A stretch of DNA of 64,000 nucleotides, taken from the NCBI RefSeq assembly GCF_030730875.1, contig NZ_JAVAMA010000001.1:558001-622000 (forward strand), in the 5' to 3' direction. Below are positions 40,566-51,140 of this stretch, piece by piece. The notes beneath the pieces are model-generated. The model worked only from the letters and a program-made list of their open reading frames with translations, searched no databases and was not told the DNA's origin. Numbering within the stretch: position 1 is the first letter of the stretch; each line of letters begins with the position of its first letter. Both the position numbers and the translations under genes were made by a program. The DNA is from Sphingomonas sp. DG1-23 (lineage in GTDB: Bacteria; Pseudomonadota; Alphaproteobacteria; Sphingomonadales; Sphingomonadaceae).

Positions 40566-40642
40566 GTGCTCCTGCGGAAGCAGGAGCCCAGTGTTTCGCG
40601 GATGTCGCTCGTTGGCCTGGGCTCCTGCTTTCGCAGGAGCAC
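40566..40642. repeat. REPIN-like palindrome doublet R8
   Basis: The 25-base arm at 40566-40590 (core gctcctgcggaagcaggagc) is repeated inverted at 40618-40642 with one mismatch. It sits between the convergent TonB receptor and Gre-family genes. Confidence 0.88.
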
Positions 40643-40652
40643 GATCGCCTCG

Positions 40653-41120
40653 TCAGGCGGGGATGGCTGAGACTTCGAGGATCTCGATCGCTTCGGCACG
40701 GCCGTTGAAATCGACGCGCTCGCCTTGCTCGGCGCCGAGCAGCGCATTGGCCAGCGGCGCCGAGAAAGCAAGCCGATCGGCGTGCGGATCGGCCTCGTCA
40801 TGGCCGACCAGATCAATCACGCGTTCCTTGCCCGCCAGCCGGATCCGCACGCGCGATCCGATGCCGACCACGCCCTCTTCCGGCACCGGCGCGATCTCCG
40901 CGGTGGTGCGCCGGGTGTTCCAGTAGCGCAATTCGCGCTTGAGCATCTCGCGCGGCTCGTCCTCGCCTTCGGCCGCGATCGCGGCCTCGAGCGCGGTAAC
41001 CTTCGCCTCGGTCAGCGCCAGCCCGCGCGCGGTCACCAGATTGGGACCGGCGGGGAGCGGAATCTCGAACTTCGGTTCCTTGTGTTCCTCGTCGCTGTCG
41101 CGACGGAAGGCGACGCTCAT
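40653..41120 (-). CDS. GreA/GreB-family transcription factor, atypical N-terminus
   Basis: 155 residues from ATG 41120 (ATGA overlap with the aldo/keto reductase stop). The C-terminal half is a clear Gre FKBP-like domain: IGSRVRIRL, VIDLVGHDEADPHADRLAFS, APLANALLGAEQGERVDFNG. The N-terminal coiled-coil part is short and lacks the acidic GDLxENAEY tip of GreA. It reads AIAAEGEDEPREMLKRELRY instead. It may act on RNA polymerase without transcript cleavage, as some Gre paralogues do. Confidence 0.72.
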   Translation of the reverse strand: MSVAFRRDSDEEHKEPKFEIPLPAGPNLVTARGLALTEAKVTALEAAIAAEGEDEPREMLKRELRYWNTRRTTAEIAPVPEEGVVGIGSRVRIRLAGKERVIDLVGHDEADPHADRLAFSAPLANALLGAEQGERVDFNGRAEAIEILEVSAIPA

Positions 41121-42178
41121 CTCCGGGGCAGATCCTCTAGCGTGGAAGAGACCTTCCAAAGATCGATCGCGCCTTCGGTTGCATGGCGGTCGATTTCGGC
41201 GAGCTCCTCCGGGCTGAACGCGAGAGTCTGCACCGCATCGAGCGAATCGTCGAGCTGCTGGACGGTGCGCGCGCCGACCAGCGCCGAAGTGACGCGCGGA
41301 TCGCGCAGCACCCATGCGATCGCCATCTGGGCGAGGGTCTGGCCACGCCTGGATGCGATATGGTTGAGCGCGCGGATGCGGGCGAGGTTCGCATCGCTCA
41401 GCAATTGCTGATCCAACGAGCCGCCTTTGGCCGCACGGGCATCCTCGGGAACACCATTCAGATATTTCGAGGTGAGCATGCCCTGCGCGAGCGGTGAGAA
41501 GGCGATGCAGCCGGTCCCGAGATCGCCGAGCGTGTCGAGCAGCGCGTCTTCGACCCAGCGATTGAGCATCGAATAGCTCGGCTGGTGGATCAGCAGCGGC
41601 ACCTTGTGCTCGGCGAGGATAGCCGCAGCCTGGCGGGTCAGCTCGGGCGAGTAGGACGAGATGCCGACATAAAGCGCCTTGCCCTGTCGGTGGATCTGGG
41701 CGAGCGCGCCCATCGTCTCCTCGAGCGGCGTCTTCGGATCGACGCGGTGCGAATAGAAGATGTCGACATAATCGAGCCCCATCCGCTTGAGGCTCTGGTC
41801 GCACGAGGCGATGAGATACTTCCGGCTGCCGCCGACGTCGCCATAGGGCCCGGGCCACATGTCCCAGCCCGCCTTGGTCGAGACGATCAGTTCGTCGCGA
41901 TGGCCGGCGAAATCGCTGGCCATCACCCGGCCGAAATTCTCCTCGGCCGAGCCGTAAGGCGGGCCGTAATTGTTCGCGAGATCGAAATGGGTGACGCCGC
42001 GATCGAACGCCCGGCGCAGGATGGCGCGGCCGGTCTCGAAGACGTCGGTGCCGCCGAAATTCTGCCAGAGGCCGAGGCTGATCGCCGGCAGATCGAGCCC
42101 CGAGCGGCCGCAGCGGCGATAAGGCATGCGGCCGTCATAGCGGGCGGGATCGGCGTGCCAAGGCTGCGGATAGGGCAT
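41117..42178 (-). CDS. Aldo/keto reductase, YghZ/MgrA type
   Basis: 353 residues from ATG 42178. NADPH-dependent (beta/alpha)8 reductase with HFDLANNYG (catalytic Tyr), STKAGWDMWPGPYGDVGGSR, DYVDIFYSHRVDPKTPLEET and the C-terminal cofactor motif ALVGARTVQQLDD. E. coli YghZ reduces L-glyceraldehyde-3-phosphate and methylglyoxal; this sequence has the same long form. Translationally coupled to the Gre-family gene. Confidence 0.88.
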   Translation of the reverse strand: MPYPQPWHADPARYDGRMPYRRCGRSGLDLPAISLGLWQNFGGTDVFETGRAILRRAFDRGVTHFDLANNYGPPYGSAEENFGRVMASDFAGHRDELIVSTKAGWDMWPGPYGDVGGSRKYLIASCDQSLKRMGLDYVDIFYSHRVDPKTPLEETMGALAQIHRQGKALYVGISSYSPELTRQAAAILAEHKVPLLIHQPSYSMLNRWVEDALLDTLGDLGTGCIAFSPLAQGMLTSKYLNGVPEDARAAKGGSLDQQLLSDANLARIRALNHIASRRGQTLAQMAIAWVLRDPRVTSALVGARTVQQLDDSLDAVQTLAFSPEELAEIDRHATEGAIDLWKVSSTLEDLPRR

Positions 42179-42291
42179 GGGTCTCAAGTCTCCGACGCGT
42201 GAAGCCGCCAGCATGTAGCCGATCCGGCGGCGCGGGACAGCCCGTCGTCCTATAATGGATGGTGACGTCCCCGAGTAAGTGAAGGATTCCC

Positions 42292-43347
42292 ATGCCGCGC
42301 CTGTCGCTCGTCATGATCGCGCGAAACGAGGCGCGCTGCATCGCGCGTTGTCTCGACAGCGTGCGCGGCCATGTCGACGCGATGATCGTGCTCGATACCG
42401 GCTCGACCGACGATACCGTCGGGATCGCGGAAGGCTGCGGCGCGACGGTGCACCATTTCGACTGGTGCGACGATTTCGCGGCCGCGCGCAATGCCGCGCT
42501 CGATCATTCGGACGCCGACTGGAACTTGATCCTCGATGCAGACGAATGGCTCGAAGACGACGCGCGGATGCTCGCGGCGGCGACGCTTCCGCCCGCCCCC
42601 GCACCGGCGCGCTTCGTCGGCTGCGTGCGGATCGTCAACGGTACCGACTCCGGGTCGGCCGCGCGCAAGTTCGTGCCCCGGATCCTGCCGCGCGGGGTGC
42701 GCTACGAAGGCCGGATCCACGAGCAGCCGGTGTCGCCGCTGCCGATGACGGTGCTGCCGCTGGCCGTCCGTCATGACGGGTTCGAGCAAGCCCAGCTCGC
42801 GCGCAAGGCCGGGCGCAACGAGGCGCTGCTGCGCGCCGAGCTCGCGGCCAATCCGGGCGATTCCTATTTCTGGTTCCAGCTGGGGCGCGAACATCTGGTG
42901 CGCGGGCGTGCGGACGCGGCGGCGGACGCATTGCTCGCGGCGCACCGCACCGGCGCCACCGGCGACGCGTGGCGCCACGGCGTGGTCGTCGCCGCGCTCC
43001 AGGCGCTCAAGCGTGCCGAACGCTTCGATGCGGCGCTGGCCTTCGCCGATGCCGAGCAGTCGCATTGGGCGCGCTCGCCCGATTTCTATTTCGCGGTCGC
43101 CGACCTCTATCTCGAGCTCGCCAGCCGCCGCCCGGAGACGGCGATGGCCGAATATCTGCCGGTGGTCGAAGGGGCGTGGAAGCGGTGCCTCGAGATCGGC
43201 GAGCAGCCGGGGCTCGACGGGTCGGTCGAAGGCTGCGGGAGCTGGCTCGCCGCGCAGAACCTCGCAATGCTCTATGAGTCGCTGGGCATCGACGACGATG
43301 CAGCATTCTATGCCGAGATGGGCGCCGGGATGCGCCGCGCCGCCTAG
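42292..43347 (+). CDS. GT2 glycosyltransferase with helical C-terminus
   Basis: 351 residues. A GT-A domain with LSLVMIARNEARCIARCLDS, VLDTGSTDDTVGIAE, the metal motif NLILDADEWLEDD and RYEGRIHEQ covers about residues 1-160. A TPR-like helical half follows (NPGDSYFWFQLGREHLVRGR). This combination occurs in stand-alone protein or polysaccharide glycosyltransferases of the SunS/WaaE-like branch. Acceptor unknown. Confidence 0.82.
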   Translation: MPRLSLVMIARNEARCIARCLDSVRGHVDAMIVLDTGSTDDTVGIAEGCGATVHHFDWCDDFAAARNAALDHSDADWNLILDADEWLEDDARMLAAATLPPAPAPARFVGCVRIVNGTDSGSAARKFVPRILPRGVRYEGRIHEQPVSPLPMTVLPLAVRHDGFEQAQLARKAGRNEALLRAELAANPGDSYFWFQLGREHLVRGRADAAADALLAAHRTGATGDAWRHGVVVAALQALKRAERFDAALAFADAEQSHWARSPDFYFAVADLYLELASRRPETAMAEYLPVVEGAWKRCLEIGEQPGLDGSVEGCGSWLAAQNLAMLYESLGIDDDAAFYAEMGAGMRRAA

Positions 43348-43703
43348 ACGGTGAAGCTCTCGCCGCAGCCGCAGCTGCCCTTGGCGTTGGGGTTCTGAAA
43401 GGTGAAGCCGGCAGTGAAATCGTCCTCGACCCAGTCCATCGTCGAGCCGACGAGATAGAGCACCGAGGCGCCGTCGACGAAGAAGGTGCCGCCGGGAGTC
43501 TCGATCCTTTCGTCGAACGGCGCGGCCTCGCGGACATAGTCGACCGAATAGGCCAGCCCCGAACAGCCGCGGCGCGGAGTCGATAATTTGACGCCGATCG
43601 TGCCCTCGGGGGCCTTGGCCATCAGCGCGGCGATGCGCGCCTCGGCAGCAGGCGTGAGATGGAGCGCGGCGGGCCGTTGGCGGGTCTTGGTGTCGGTCAT
43701 CAT
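43344..43703 (-). CDS. sufA: A-type Fe-S carrier SufA
   Basis: 119 residues. HesB/IscA fold with the three ligand cysteines in RRGCSG and GSCGCGESF near the end. Takes Fe-S clusters from the SufBCD scaffold to target enzymes. Its apparent Shine-Dalgarno (gggaggggag, just upstream of 43703) lies in repeat R9. Last gene of the SUF operon; it overlaps the end of the convergent GT2 gene. Confidence 0.92.
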   Translation of the reverse strand: MMTDTKTRQRPAALHLTPAAEARIAALMAKAPEGTIGVKLSTPRRGCSGLAYSVDYVREAAPFDERIETPGGTFFVDGASVLYLVGSTMDWVEDDFTAGFTFQNPNAKGSCGCGESFTV

Positions 43704-43713
43704 TTTTCTCGCT

Positions 43714-43818
43714 CCCCTCCCGCTTGCGGGAGAGGTCGGGGGAGGGCCTTGGACGATATGGGGAGCGGTACGGCCTCCGACAGCCCCTCCCCTAACCCCT
43801 CCCGCAAGCGGGAGGGGA
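43714..43818. repeat. REPIN-like palindrome doublet R9 (sufT-sufA)
   Basis: Hairpins cccctcccgcttgcgggag at 43714-43732 and ctcccgcaagcgggag at 43799-43814, mutually inverted and extended by gggga/tcccc. The element fills the whole sufT-sufA gap. Confidence 0.86.
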
Positions 43819-43821
43819 ATT

Positions 43822-44316
43822 TTAGAGCATTCCCAGTTCGAGCTTGGCGTCGTCGGTCATCTTCTGCGGATCCCAGGGCGGATCCCAGACGAGATTGACT
43901 TCGGCATGGCCGATCCCCGGGACCGATCCGACGCGCAATTCGACTTCGCCCGGCATGGATTCGGCCACCGGGCAATGCGGCGTGGTCAAGGTCATCTGCA
44001 CCGACGCATGGCCGTCGGCGGTGATGTCGACTCCGTAGATCAGCCCGAGATCGTAGATGTTCACCGGGATCTCGGGATCGTAGATTTCCTTGAGCGCCTG
44101 AATCACCGATTCGTAGAGCTCGCCGCCGGGCTCGCCCGCCGGATGCGGCTCGGGTTTCTGCGACAGGAAACCGGCGAGATAGTCGCGCTTGCGCTCGAAC
44201 GTCTCCTGCACGTCCGGCGATGTTTCGGTGGGCGCAAAGGCGTCCTCGACCCGCGCCTTGGGCGGCGCCGCAACGGCGTCGACCTCCTCCACCGCGATCT
44301 TGCGTTCGTCGTTCAC
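43822..44316 (-). CDS. sufT: SufT, DUF59 Fe-S assembly protein
   Basis: 164 residues. After a variable acidic N-terminus comes the DUF59 (MIP18-like) domain: VIQALKEIYDPEIPVNIYDL, GLIYGVDI, TTPHCPVAESMPGEVE, WDPPWDPQKM. SufT proteins help mature Fe-S proteins and regularly lie in SUF operons. Overlaps the sufS stop by 4 bases (ATGA). Confidence 0.92.
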   Translation of the reverse strand: MNDERKIAVEEVDAVAAPPKARVEDAFAPTETSPDVQETFERKRDYLAGFLSQKPEPHPAGEPGGELYESVIQALKEIYDPEIPVNIYDLGLIYGVDITADGHASVQMTLTTPHCPVAESMPGEVELRVGSVPGIGHAEVNLVWDPPWDPQKMTDDAKLELGML

Positions 44317-45569
44317 CCGAAAATCCTCGTCACGCGTTCGACACCCCTCACCAGCGCGGCGATGTCGTCCGCGCCGTTATACACTCCGAAGCTCGCCCGC
44401 GCCGTCGCCGGCACGCCGAGCGCGTCCATCAGCGGCTGGGCACAGTGATGCCCGGCGCGGATCGCGACATCGCCTTCGTCCAAGATGGTGGCGACGTCGT
44501 GCGGATGCACCCCCTCTACTGCGAAACTGACGATCCCGGCACTGTCGTCGGGGCCGAACAGCCGGACGCTGTTGATCTGCGCGAGCGCCCCGCGCGCCTG
44601 GCGGACGAGCGCGGCCTCGTGCGCGTGGATGCGCGCCAGGCCGATGCTCTCGACATAGTCGATTGCGGCGTGCAGCCCGACCACGCCGACGATGTGCGGC
44701 GTGCCCGCTTCGAACCGGCCCGGCGGGGGGGCATAGGTGGTGCGCGCGAAGCTGACGCGATCGATCATCGAGCCGCCGCCCTGATAGGGCGGCATCGCGT
44801 CGAGCAGCTCGAAACGGCCCCACAGCACGCCGATCCCCGTGGGACCATAGAGCTTGTGGCCCGAGAAGACGTAGAAGTCGCAGCCGATTGCGGCGACGTC
44901 GACCGGCAGCCGCGGCACAGCCTGGCAGCCGTCGAGCAGGATCCTGGCGCCGACCGAATGCGCGATCTCGGTCGCGCGTTTCGCGTCGAGCACCGAACCG
45001 AGCACGTTCGAGACATGCGCGAGCGCGACCAATTTGTGCTGCGGCGTGATCATCGCGGCCATCGCGTCGAGGTCGATGCGCTGGTCGGCGGTGAGCGGAA
45101 TCACGTCGATCGCGGCGCCGACGCGCTCGGCGACCATCTGCCACGGCACGATGTTCGAATGATGCTCGAGCATGGAGAGCAGGATACGGTCGCCCCGCTT
45201 GAGCTGGGTGCCCGCCCAGCATTGCGCGACGAGATTGATCCCCTCGGTCGCGCCGCGGACGAAGATCGTTTCCTCGGGCTTGCCATGAATGAACTTCGCC
45301 ACCCGCTCGCGCGCGGCCTCGAACGCCAGCGTCATGTCTGCCGAGCGCTGATAGACGCCGCGATGGACGGTCGCGTAGGTCTCGCCATAGCCGCGGGCGA
45401 TCGCATCGAGCACGGGTCTGGGCTTTTGCGAGGTCGCGGCGGTGTCGAGATAGGCCCAGCCCGCGGGAATCGCCGGGAAATCGGCGAGCAGATCGAGGGG
45501 GCGGGTCCCTCTCCCATCGGGAGAGGGAGGGAGCGCCGTAGGCGCGGAAGGGTGCGGGTGACTGGCCAT
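44313..45569 (-). CDS. sufS: Cysteine desulfurase SufS
   Basis: PLP enzyme that supplies sulfur from L-cysteine. 418 residues; PLP-binding lysine K239 in SGHKLYGPTG and sulfur-carrying C376 in RAGHHCAQPL. The start overlaps the sufD stop by one base (TAATG). The first 20 or so residues (MASHPHPSAPTALPPSPDGR) are encoded by repeat R10, not by SufS-like sequence; the conserved protein begins about PLDLLADFPAIP. No SufE gene is in the window. Confidence 0.94.
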   Translation of the reverse strand: MASHPHPSAPTALPPSPDGRGTRPLDLLADFPAIPAGWAYLDTAATSQKPRPVLDAIARGYGETYATVHRGVYQRSADMTLAFEAARERVAKFIHGKPEETIFVRGATEGINLVAQCWAGTQLKRGDRILLSMLEHHSNIVPWQMVAERVGAAIDVIPLTADQRIDLDAMAAMITPQHKLVALAHVSNVLGSVLDAKRATEIAHSVGARILLDGCQAVPRLPVDVAAIGCDFYVFSGHKLYGPTGIGVLWGRFELLDAMPPYQGGGSMIDRVSFARTTYAPPPGRFEAGTPHIVGVVGLHAAIDYVESIGLARIHAHEAALVRQARGALAQINSVRLFGPDDSAGIVSFAVEGVHPHDVATILDEGDVAIRAGHHCAQPLMDALGVPATARASFGVYNGADDIAALVRGVERVTRIFG

Positions 45570-45638
45570 TACGCGCCCTCACCCTTCCCACTCGCCTCCG
45601 GCGAGCGGGCCCCTTCCCTCTCCCGATGGGAGAGGGAG
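45505..45638. repeat. REPIN-like palindrome doublet R10 inside sufD/sufS
   Basis: Arms ccctctcccatcgggagagg at 45507-45526 and, inverted, ccctctcccgatgggagagg at 45616-45635, 134 bases overall. It spans the sufD stop and sufS start and is translated in both genes. Confidence 0.9.
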
Positions 45639-46714
45639 TTCTCCAGCCACGCCTCGGCATCCGCCTCGAACGCCGCGCGAACCTTTTCCTCGCCGATCCG
45701 CGACACTGCGTCGGCGACGAAGGCGCGAGTGAGCAAGGCCTTGGCCCGCGGCTCGGGGACGCCGCGGCTCTGGAGGTAGAAGAGCGCGCGCTGGTCGAGC
45801 TCGCCGACCGTCGCGCCGTGCGCGCATTTGACGTCGTCGGCGAAGATTTCGAGCTCGGGCTTGAGATTGACCGTCGCGCCGCGTTCGAGCAGCAATCCGC
45901 GCAACGACTGCTCGCCATCGGTCTGCTGCGCGTCGCGCGCGACCTCGACCCGCGCCGCGAGGCTCGCCACCGAACGGTTCGCGGCGACTGCGCGCCAGAG
46001 CTGGCGAGAAGTACCCTCGATGGCCTCGTGGCGCACCGAAACCGCCGCCTCCTGGCGCTGCTTGTCCGAAGTCAGCAGCGCGCCGCCCATCTCGGCGAAT
46101 GCGCCCTTGCCGGTGAGGGTCAGCGCGCCGTCGATCCGGCTGCCCATCCCGCCGGCGCCGAGGAAGATCGAGACGAGGCTCGCCGCTTCGCCGATCTCGG
46201 CCTCGTCGCGGATCGACACGAAGCCATCAGCCTGGAGCAGCCGCACCGAGCGCATCAGCCGCGCGCCGCGCGCGAGCGTGATCTGTGCGATGCGATTCGC
46301 CCAGCCTGCGCCGGCATAGGTTTCCACGACGCTCGCCACGGCGTCTTCGGCGAGCGTGATCCGCGCGGGCACATGGCTCTCGCCGCCGGTGCCGAGATGG
46401 ACGATCTGGATGCCGGTCACCGCGGCCTGCGCGTCGAGCGACAGCACCCAGCCCTCGCCTTCGGCCAGCTCGCCAAGCGGGTGCGCGGTCTCGGGCGCAA
46501 AGCGCGCGACCTTTACCGGACCGGGGCGGCTATGCGCGGGCTCGAACACGCCGTCGACGAAGAGCAGGCGGGGGCCATCGAAATCGAGGAAGAGATCGGC
46601 GGGCTTGATCCCGGCATCACGCGGTGCGGCATCGGCGGCGGCGCGCAGCGCCTGCATATCGGCCCAGCGCCATTCCTCGAGGCGCGGCGAAGGAAGTTCG
46701 AGCGTGGAGGCCAT
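45569..46714 (-). CDS. sufD: SufD, Fe-S scaffold subunit
   Basis: 381 residues from ATG 46714, with ggggagga 4 bases upstream inside repeat R11; the frame is open beyond it but that part is repeat. Beta-helix SufB/D core with GWANRIAQITLARGARLMRS and the closing signature KCAHGATVGELDQRALFYLQ SRG. It forms SufBC2D with SufB and SufC. The last 20 or so residues (ENSLSHREREGARSPEASGK) are encoded by repeat R10. Confidence 0.92.
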   Translation of the reverse strand: MASTLELPSPRLEEWRWADMQALRAAADAAPRDAGIKPADLFLDFDGPRLLFVDGVFEPAHSRPGPVKVARFAPETAHPLGELAEGEGWVLSLDAQAAVTGIQIVHLGTGGESHVPARITLAEDAVASVVETYAGAGWANRIAQITLARGARLMRSVRLLQADGFVSIRDEAEIGEAASLVSIFLGAGGMGSRIDGALTLTGKGAFAEMGGALLTSDKQRQEAAVSVRHEAIEGTSRQLWRAVAANRSVASLAARVEVARDAQQTDGEQSLRGLLLERGATVNLKPELEIFADDVKCAHGATVGELDQRALFYLQSRGVPEPRAKALLTRAFVADAVSRIGEEKVRAAFEADAEAWLENSLSHREREGARSPEASGKGEGA

Positions 46715-46718
46715 CAAA

Positions 46719-46880
46719 TCCTCCCCGAGTTTGCTCGGGGAGGGGGACCGCCGGCCGCAGGCCGGTGGTGGAGGGGCCGCGACGCAGTCGCGGAAACGCC
46801 TCGCACCGAGTCCGCCGCTGCGCGGCGCCCCTCCACCACGCTTCGCGCGGTCCCCCTCCCCGAGACGAGCTCGGGGAGGA
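46719..46880. repeat. REPIN-like palindrome doublet R11 (sufC-sufD)
   Basis: Outer arms tcctccccgagtttgctcgg at 46719 onwards and ctccccgagacgagctcggg at 46856 onwards, with an inner pair ggtggtggagggg / cccctccacc. It fills the gap between sufC and sufD and supplies the sufD Shine-Dalgarno. Confidence 0.86.
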
Positions 46881-46895
46881 ATTGCGATATCGCGC

Positions 46896-47622
<727 letters not shown>

Positions 47623-47636
<14 letters not shown>

Positions 47637-47943
47637 TTGTATCCTGTCGGTCGGCGTCCGCGCCGAACTGATCGTTGATGATCTTGGTCATCTGGGTCTG
47701 GGTGCAGGCCTGGATCGCCTTCTTGCTGCGATCGGGCTCGCGCGAGCAGGCGGCGACGGTCTCGCAGGTCAGCCGGTCGAAGCTCTCGTCGCCGCTGGAC
47801 TGCGCGATCGCGCAGGCATGGACGCGGCGCTTCGAATCGAGCTGGACATTGATCTGGAGCGGCCGGGCGCGACCGGTGACGACGATGTCCTCGCCGACCG
47901 CGTCCTGCCCGCCGAGCAAGCCGAGAGCAAGCCACAGGCTCAT
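47623..47943 (-). CDS. Small exported Cys-rich protein in the SUF operon (A)
   Basis: 106 residues. A short hydrophobic start (MSLWLALGLLGG) suggests an exported protein. Then GEDIVVTGRARP, ACAIAQSSGDESFDRLTCET and a third and fourth cysteine. The GEDIVV start and the C-x-I-x-x-SSG...D...C spacing recur in the protein at 48448-48966, so the two are related. Function unknown. It overlaps sufC by 14 bases and shares ATGA with the next gene upstream, so all are co-translated. Confidence 0.62.
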
Positions 47944-48362
47944 AAAGGCACCGTCAGCAGCTTGATGTTCTTGAGCGGCTCGGGAGCGTTATAGGCGTCG
48001 ACCCGGCCGCCATCGGGCAATTCCCAGATGATCTTGTACTGCCTGGGCTGGACGATCGCCGCGCTGACATCGGCCTCGACCGAATCGAGGATGCCCTGCA
48101 TGCGCCCCCACCAGCGCTTGTTGACCGGACGGTCGCCGAGCAGGATCCGGCCCTGGGTGAAATCGCCCTCGACAAAGGCGCGGCAGCCCTTGATCGCATC
48201 CGCCACCCTCGCGGCGCGATCGGCTTCCGCGGCAGGCGCGACCCCGACCTGCCGCACGATGCAGCGGGCATGGCGCGTGGCGATGCCGATCTGCGGCACG
48301 GCGTCGACGGCGACTCCGCCGGCGGCCTGGGCGGCGAGCGCGAGCAATATTCCGAATGTCAT
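47940..48362 (-). CDS. Small exported protein in the SUF operon (B)
   Basis: 140 residues from ATG 48362; upstream in-frame sequence looks like antisense noise. Signal-peptide-like start MTFGILLALAAQAAGG. Two cysteines (HARCIVRQ and IKGCRAFVEGDF), then KRWWGRMQGILDSVEADVSA and KIIWELPDGGRVDAYN. No family recognised. Coupled to the next gene by ATGA. Confidence 0.6.
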   Translation of the reverse strand: MTFGILLALAAQAAGGVAVDAVPQIGIATRHARCIVRQVGVAPAAEADRAARVADAIKGCRAFVEGDFTQGRILLGDRPVNKRWWGRMQGILDSVEADVSAAIVQPRQYKIIWELPDGGRVDAYNAPEPLKNIKLLTVPL

Positions 48363-48447
48363 TGCGATACTCCCGGGGGCGAGAACATCCGCCCCTTTCC
48401 TGACATTGCCCGAACCATGCTTGCCCGGCGCTGACTGGGCACGACGC

Positions 48448-48966
48448 TCATTCGCCGAGTTCCTTCGCCGGCCCGAGGCGAATGACCGGGCCATCGGAGG
48501 GCGGCTTGGGCAGAGGCGGCAATTTGACGCGCTGGCGCTCGGTCTCGCGGCTGGGCTCGCCGAGGCCCAGTGGGCCTGCCTCGCCATCGCCGAGCGCCGG
48601 CCGGGGATCGCTGAATTTGGGAAGAACGAAGGTCTGCGGCGCGCTCGCGCCGGGGAGCCGCGTCTCGCCCGGCGTGGCGGCGGACGCCAGCTCGAGGAAG
48701 GTCAGTTCGCGGCAATCGGTGACTTCATCGGCGGTCTTGGCATAGCAGACCGGGGTCGACTGGCAGGCATTGGTATCACGCCGCTGGCTGCCGCTGGAGA
48801 CCATGATCCGGCAATTGCGCAACTTGCCGTCGGCGCCCTTGTCGAACAGCATCGTGGTATGCCCGAAGGTCGCGCGCACGACGATGTCCTCACCCTGCAC
48901 CTCGTCGGTCGCGGGCGGCGCTGCAGGCACATCCTGCGCGAGGAGAAGGAGGGCAAAGGCGATCAC
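48448..48966 (-). CDS. Small exported protein in the SUF operon (C)
   Basis: 172 residues from GTG 48966. Hydrophobic start VIAFALLLLAQDVPAAPP, then GEDIVVRATFGHTTMLFDKG, a cysteine cluster (RNCRIMVSSGS, ACQSTPVC, VTDCRELTF) and a Pro-rich tail. Related to the protein at 47623-47943 by the GEDIVV and C-x-I-x-x-SSG motifs. Sits 146 bases after sufB, with repeat R12 between. Confidence 0.6.
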   Translation of the reverse strand: MIAFALLLLAQDVPAAPPATDEVQGEDIVVRATFGHTTMLFDKGADGKLRNCRIMVSSGSQRRDTNACQSTPVCYAKTADEVTDCRELTFLELASAATPGETRLPGASAPQTFVLPKFSDPRPALGDGEAGPLGLGEPSRETERQRVKLPPLPKPPSDGPVIRLGPAKELGE

Positions 48967-48985
48967 AGAGCGGTTGCCGCCCCAT

Positions 48986-49094
48986 CGTCACCCCGGACCT
49001 GTTCCGGGGTCCACCGGGCGGCCAAGCGAGAAGCAAGCGCCTCTCGTCCTTCGCCCGGCTGCACGGTGGATGCCGGAACAAGTCCGGCATGACG
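48986..49094. repeat. REPIN-like palindrome doublet R12 (sufB and first small gene)
   Basis: Left arm from 48986 (cgtcaccccggacctgttcc) and right arm ending at 49094 (ggaacaagtccggcatgacg) are inverted and share the ggtcc/ggtgg class of R7 and R15. Confidence 0.82.
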
Positions 49095-49111
49095 ATTTGA
49101 GAGATGCCGGG

Positions 49112-50574
<1,463 letters not shown>

Positions 50575-50575
<1 letters not shown>

Positions 50576-51096
50576 TATGCGAGCACTCCCGTTCCCCGGC
50601 GAAGGCGGGGGCCCAGCTGCGACGAACCTTGATTGATAGCGATTTCCTCGCCCACTGAACGCTCCGGAACTGGACCCCGGCCTTCGCCGGGGAACAAGGA
50701 AAGACTGGCGAGGCTGATCGAAGAGAGCGCGCCTTTAACGGCGCCGTTCACGGCATTCCAGTGCGGCCTGACCCGGCAGGTGCCCTCGACCGCGCAATCA
50801 TGCCGGCCATTGTCGACACAGGCAGTCAGCGCGATCGGCCCCTCGATCGCCTCGACGATGTCGGCGACCGAGATCGCCGCGGGCGGGCGCGACAGGCGGA
50901 AGCCGCCGCCGGTGCCGCGCGCGCTCTCGATCAGCCCCGCTGCCGAGAGCTTGCTGACCAGCTTCTGCACCGTAGGCAAAGGCAGCCCGGTCTCGCTCGC
51001 GAGCAGAGTCGCGTTGAGCCGGCACGTCGCGCCGCAATGGCGCGCGGCGGCAGCCATCATCACTACGGCATAATCGGCAAGGCTCGAAAGGCGCAT
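50575..51096 (-). CDS. sufR: Rrf2-family Fe-S regulator of the SUF operon
   Basis: 173 residues. Winged helix-turn-helix [40 protein letters not shown] with [12 protein letters not shown], then cysteines in [18 protein letters not shown] that can hold an Fe-S cluster, as in IscR-type sensors. It leads the SUF operon and is inferred to repress it when clusters are plentiful. The final 40 or so residues, from about [10 protein letters not shown] on, are encoded by repeat R13; natural Rrf2 homology ends just before. Confidence 0.88.
50591..50695. repeat. REPIN-like palindrome doublet R13 inside sufR
   Basis: Arms gttccccggcgaaggcgggg (50591-50610) and ccccggccttcgccggggaa (50675-50694), inverted with one indel-like mismatch. 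Same core as R2 and R3. Translated as the SufR tail. Confidence 0.88.
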
Positions 51097-51140
51097 CTAA
51101 TCCCATTCGCCCTTTGCGCAATCGCGCGACGGGCATCAAT

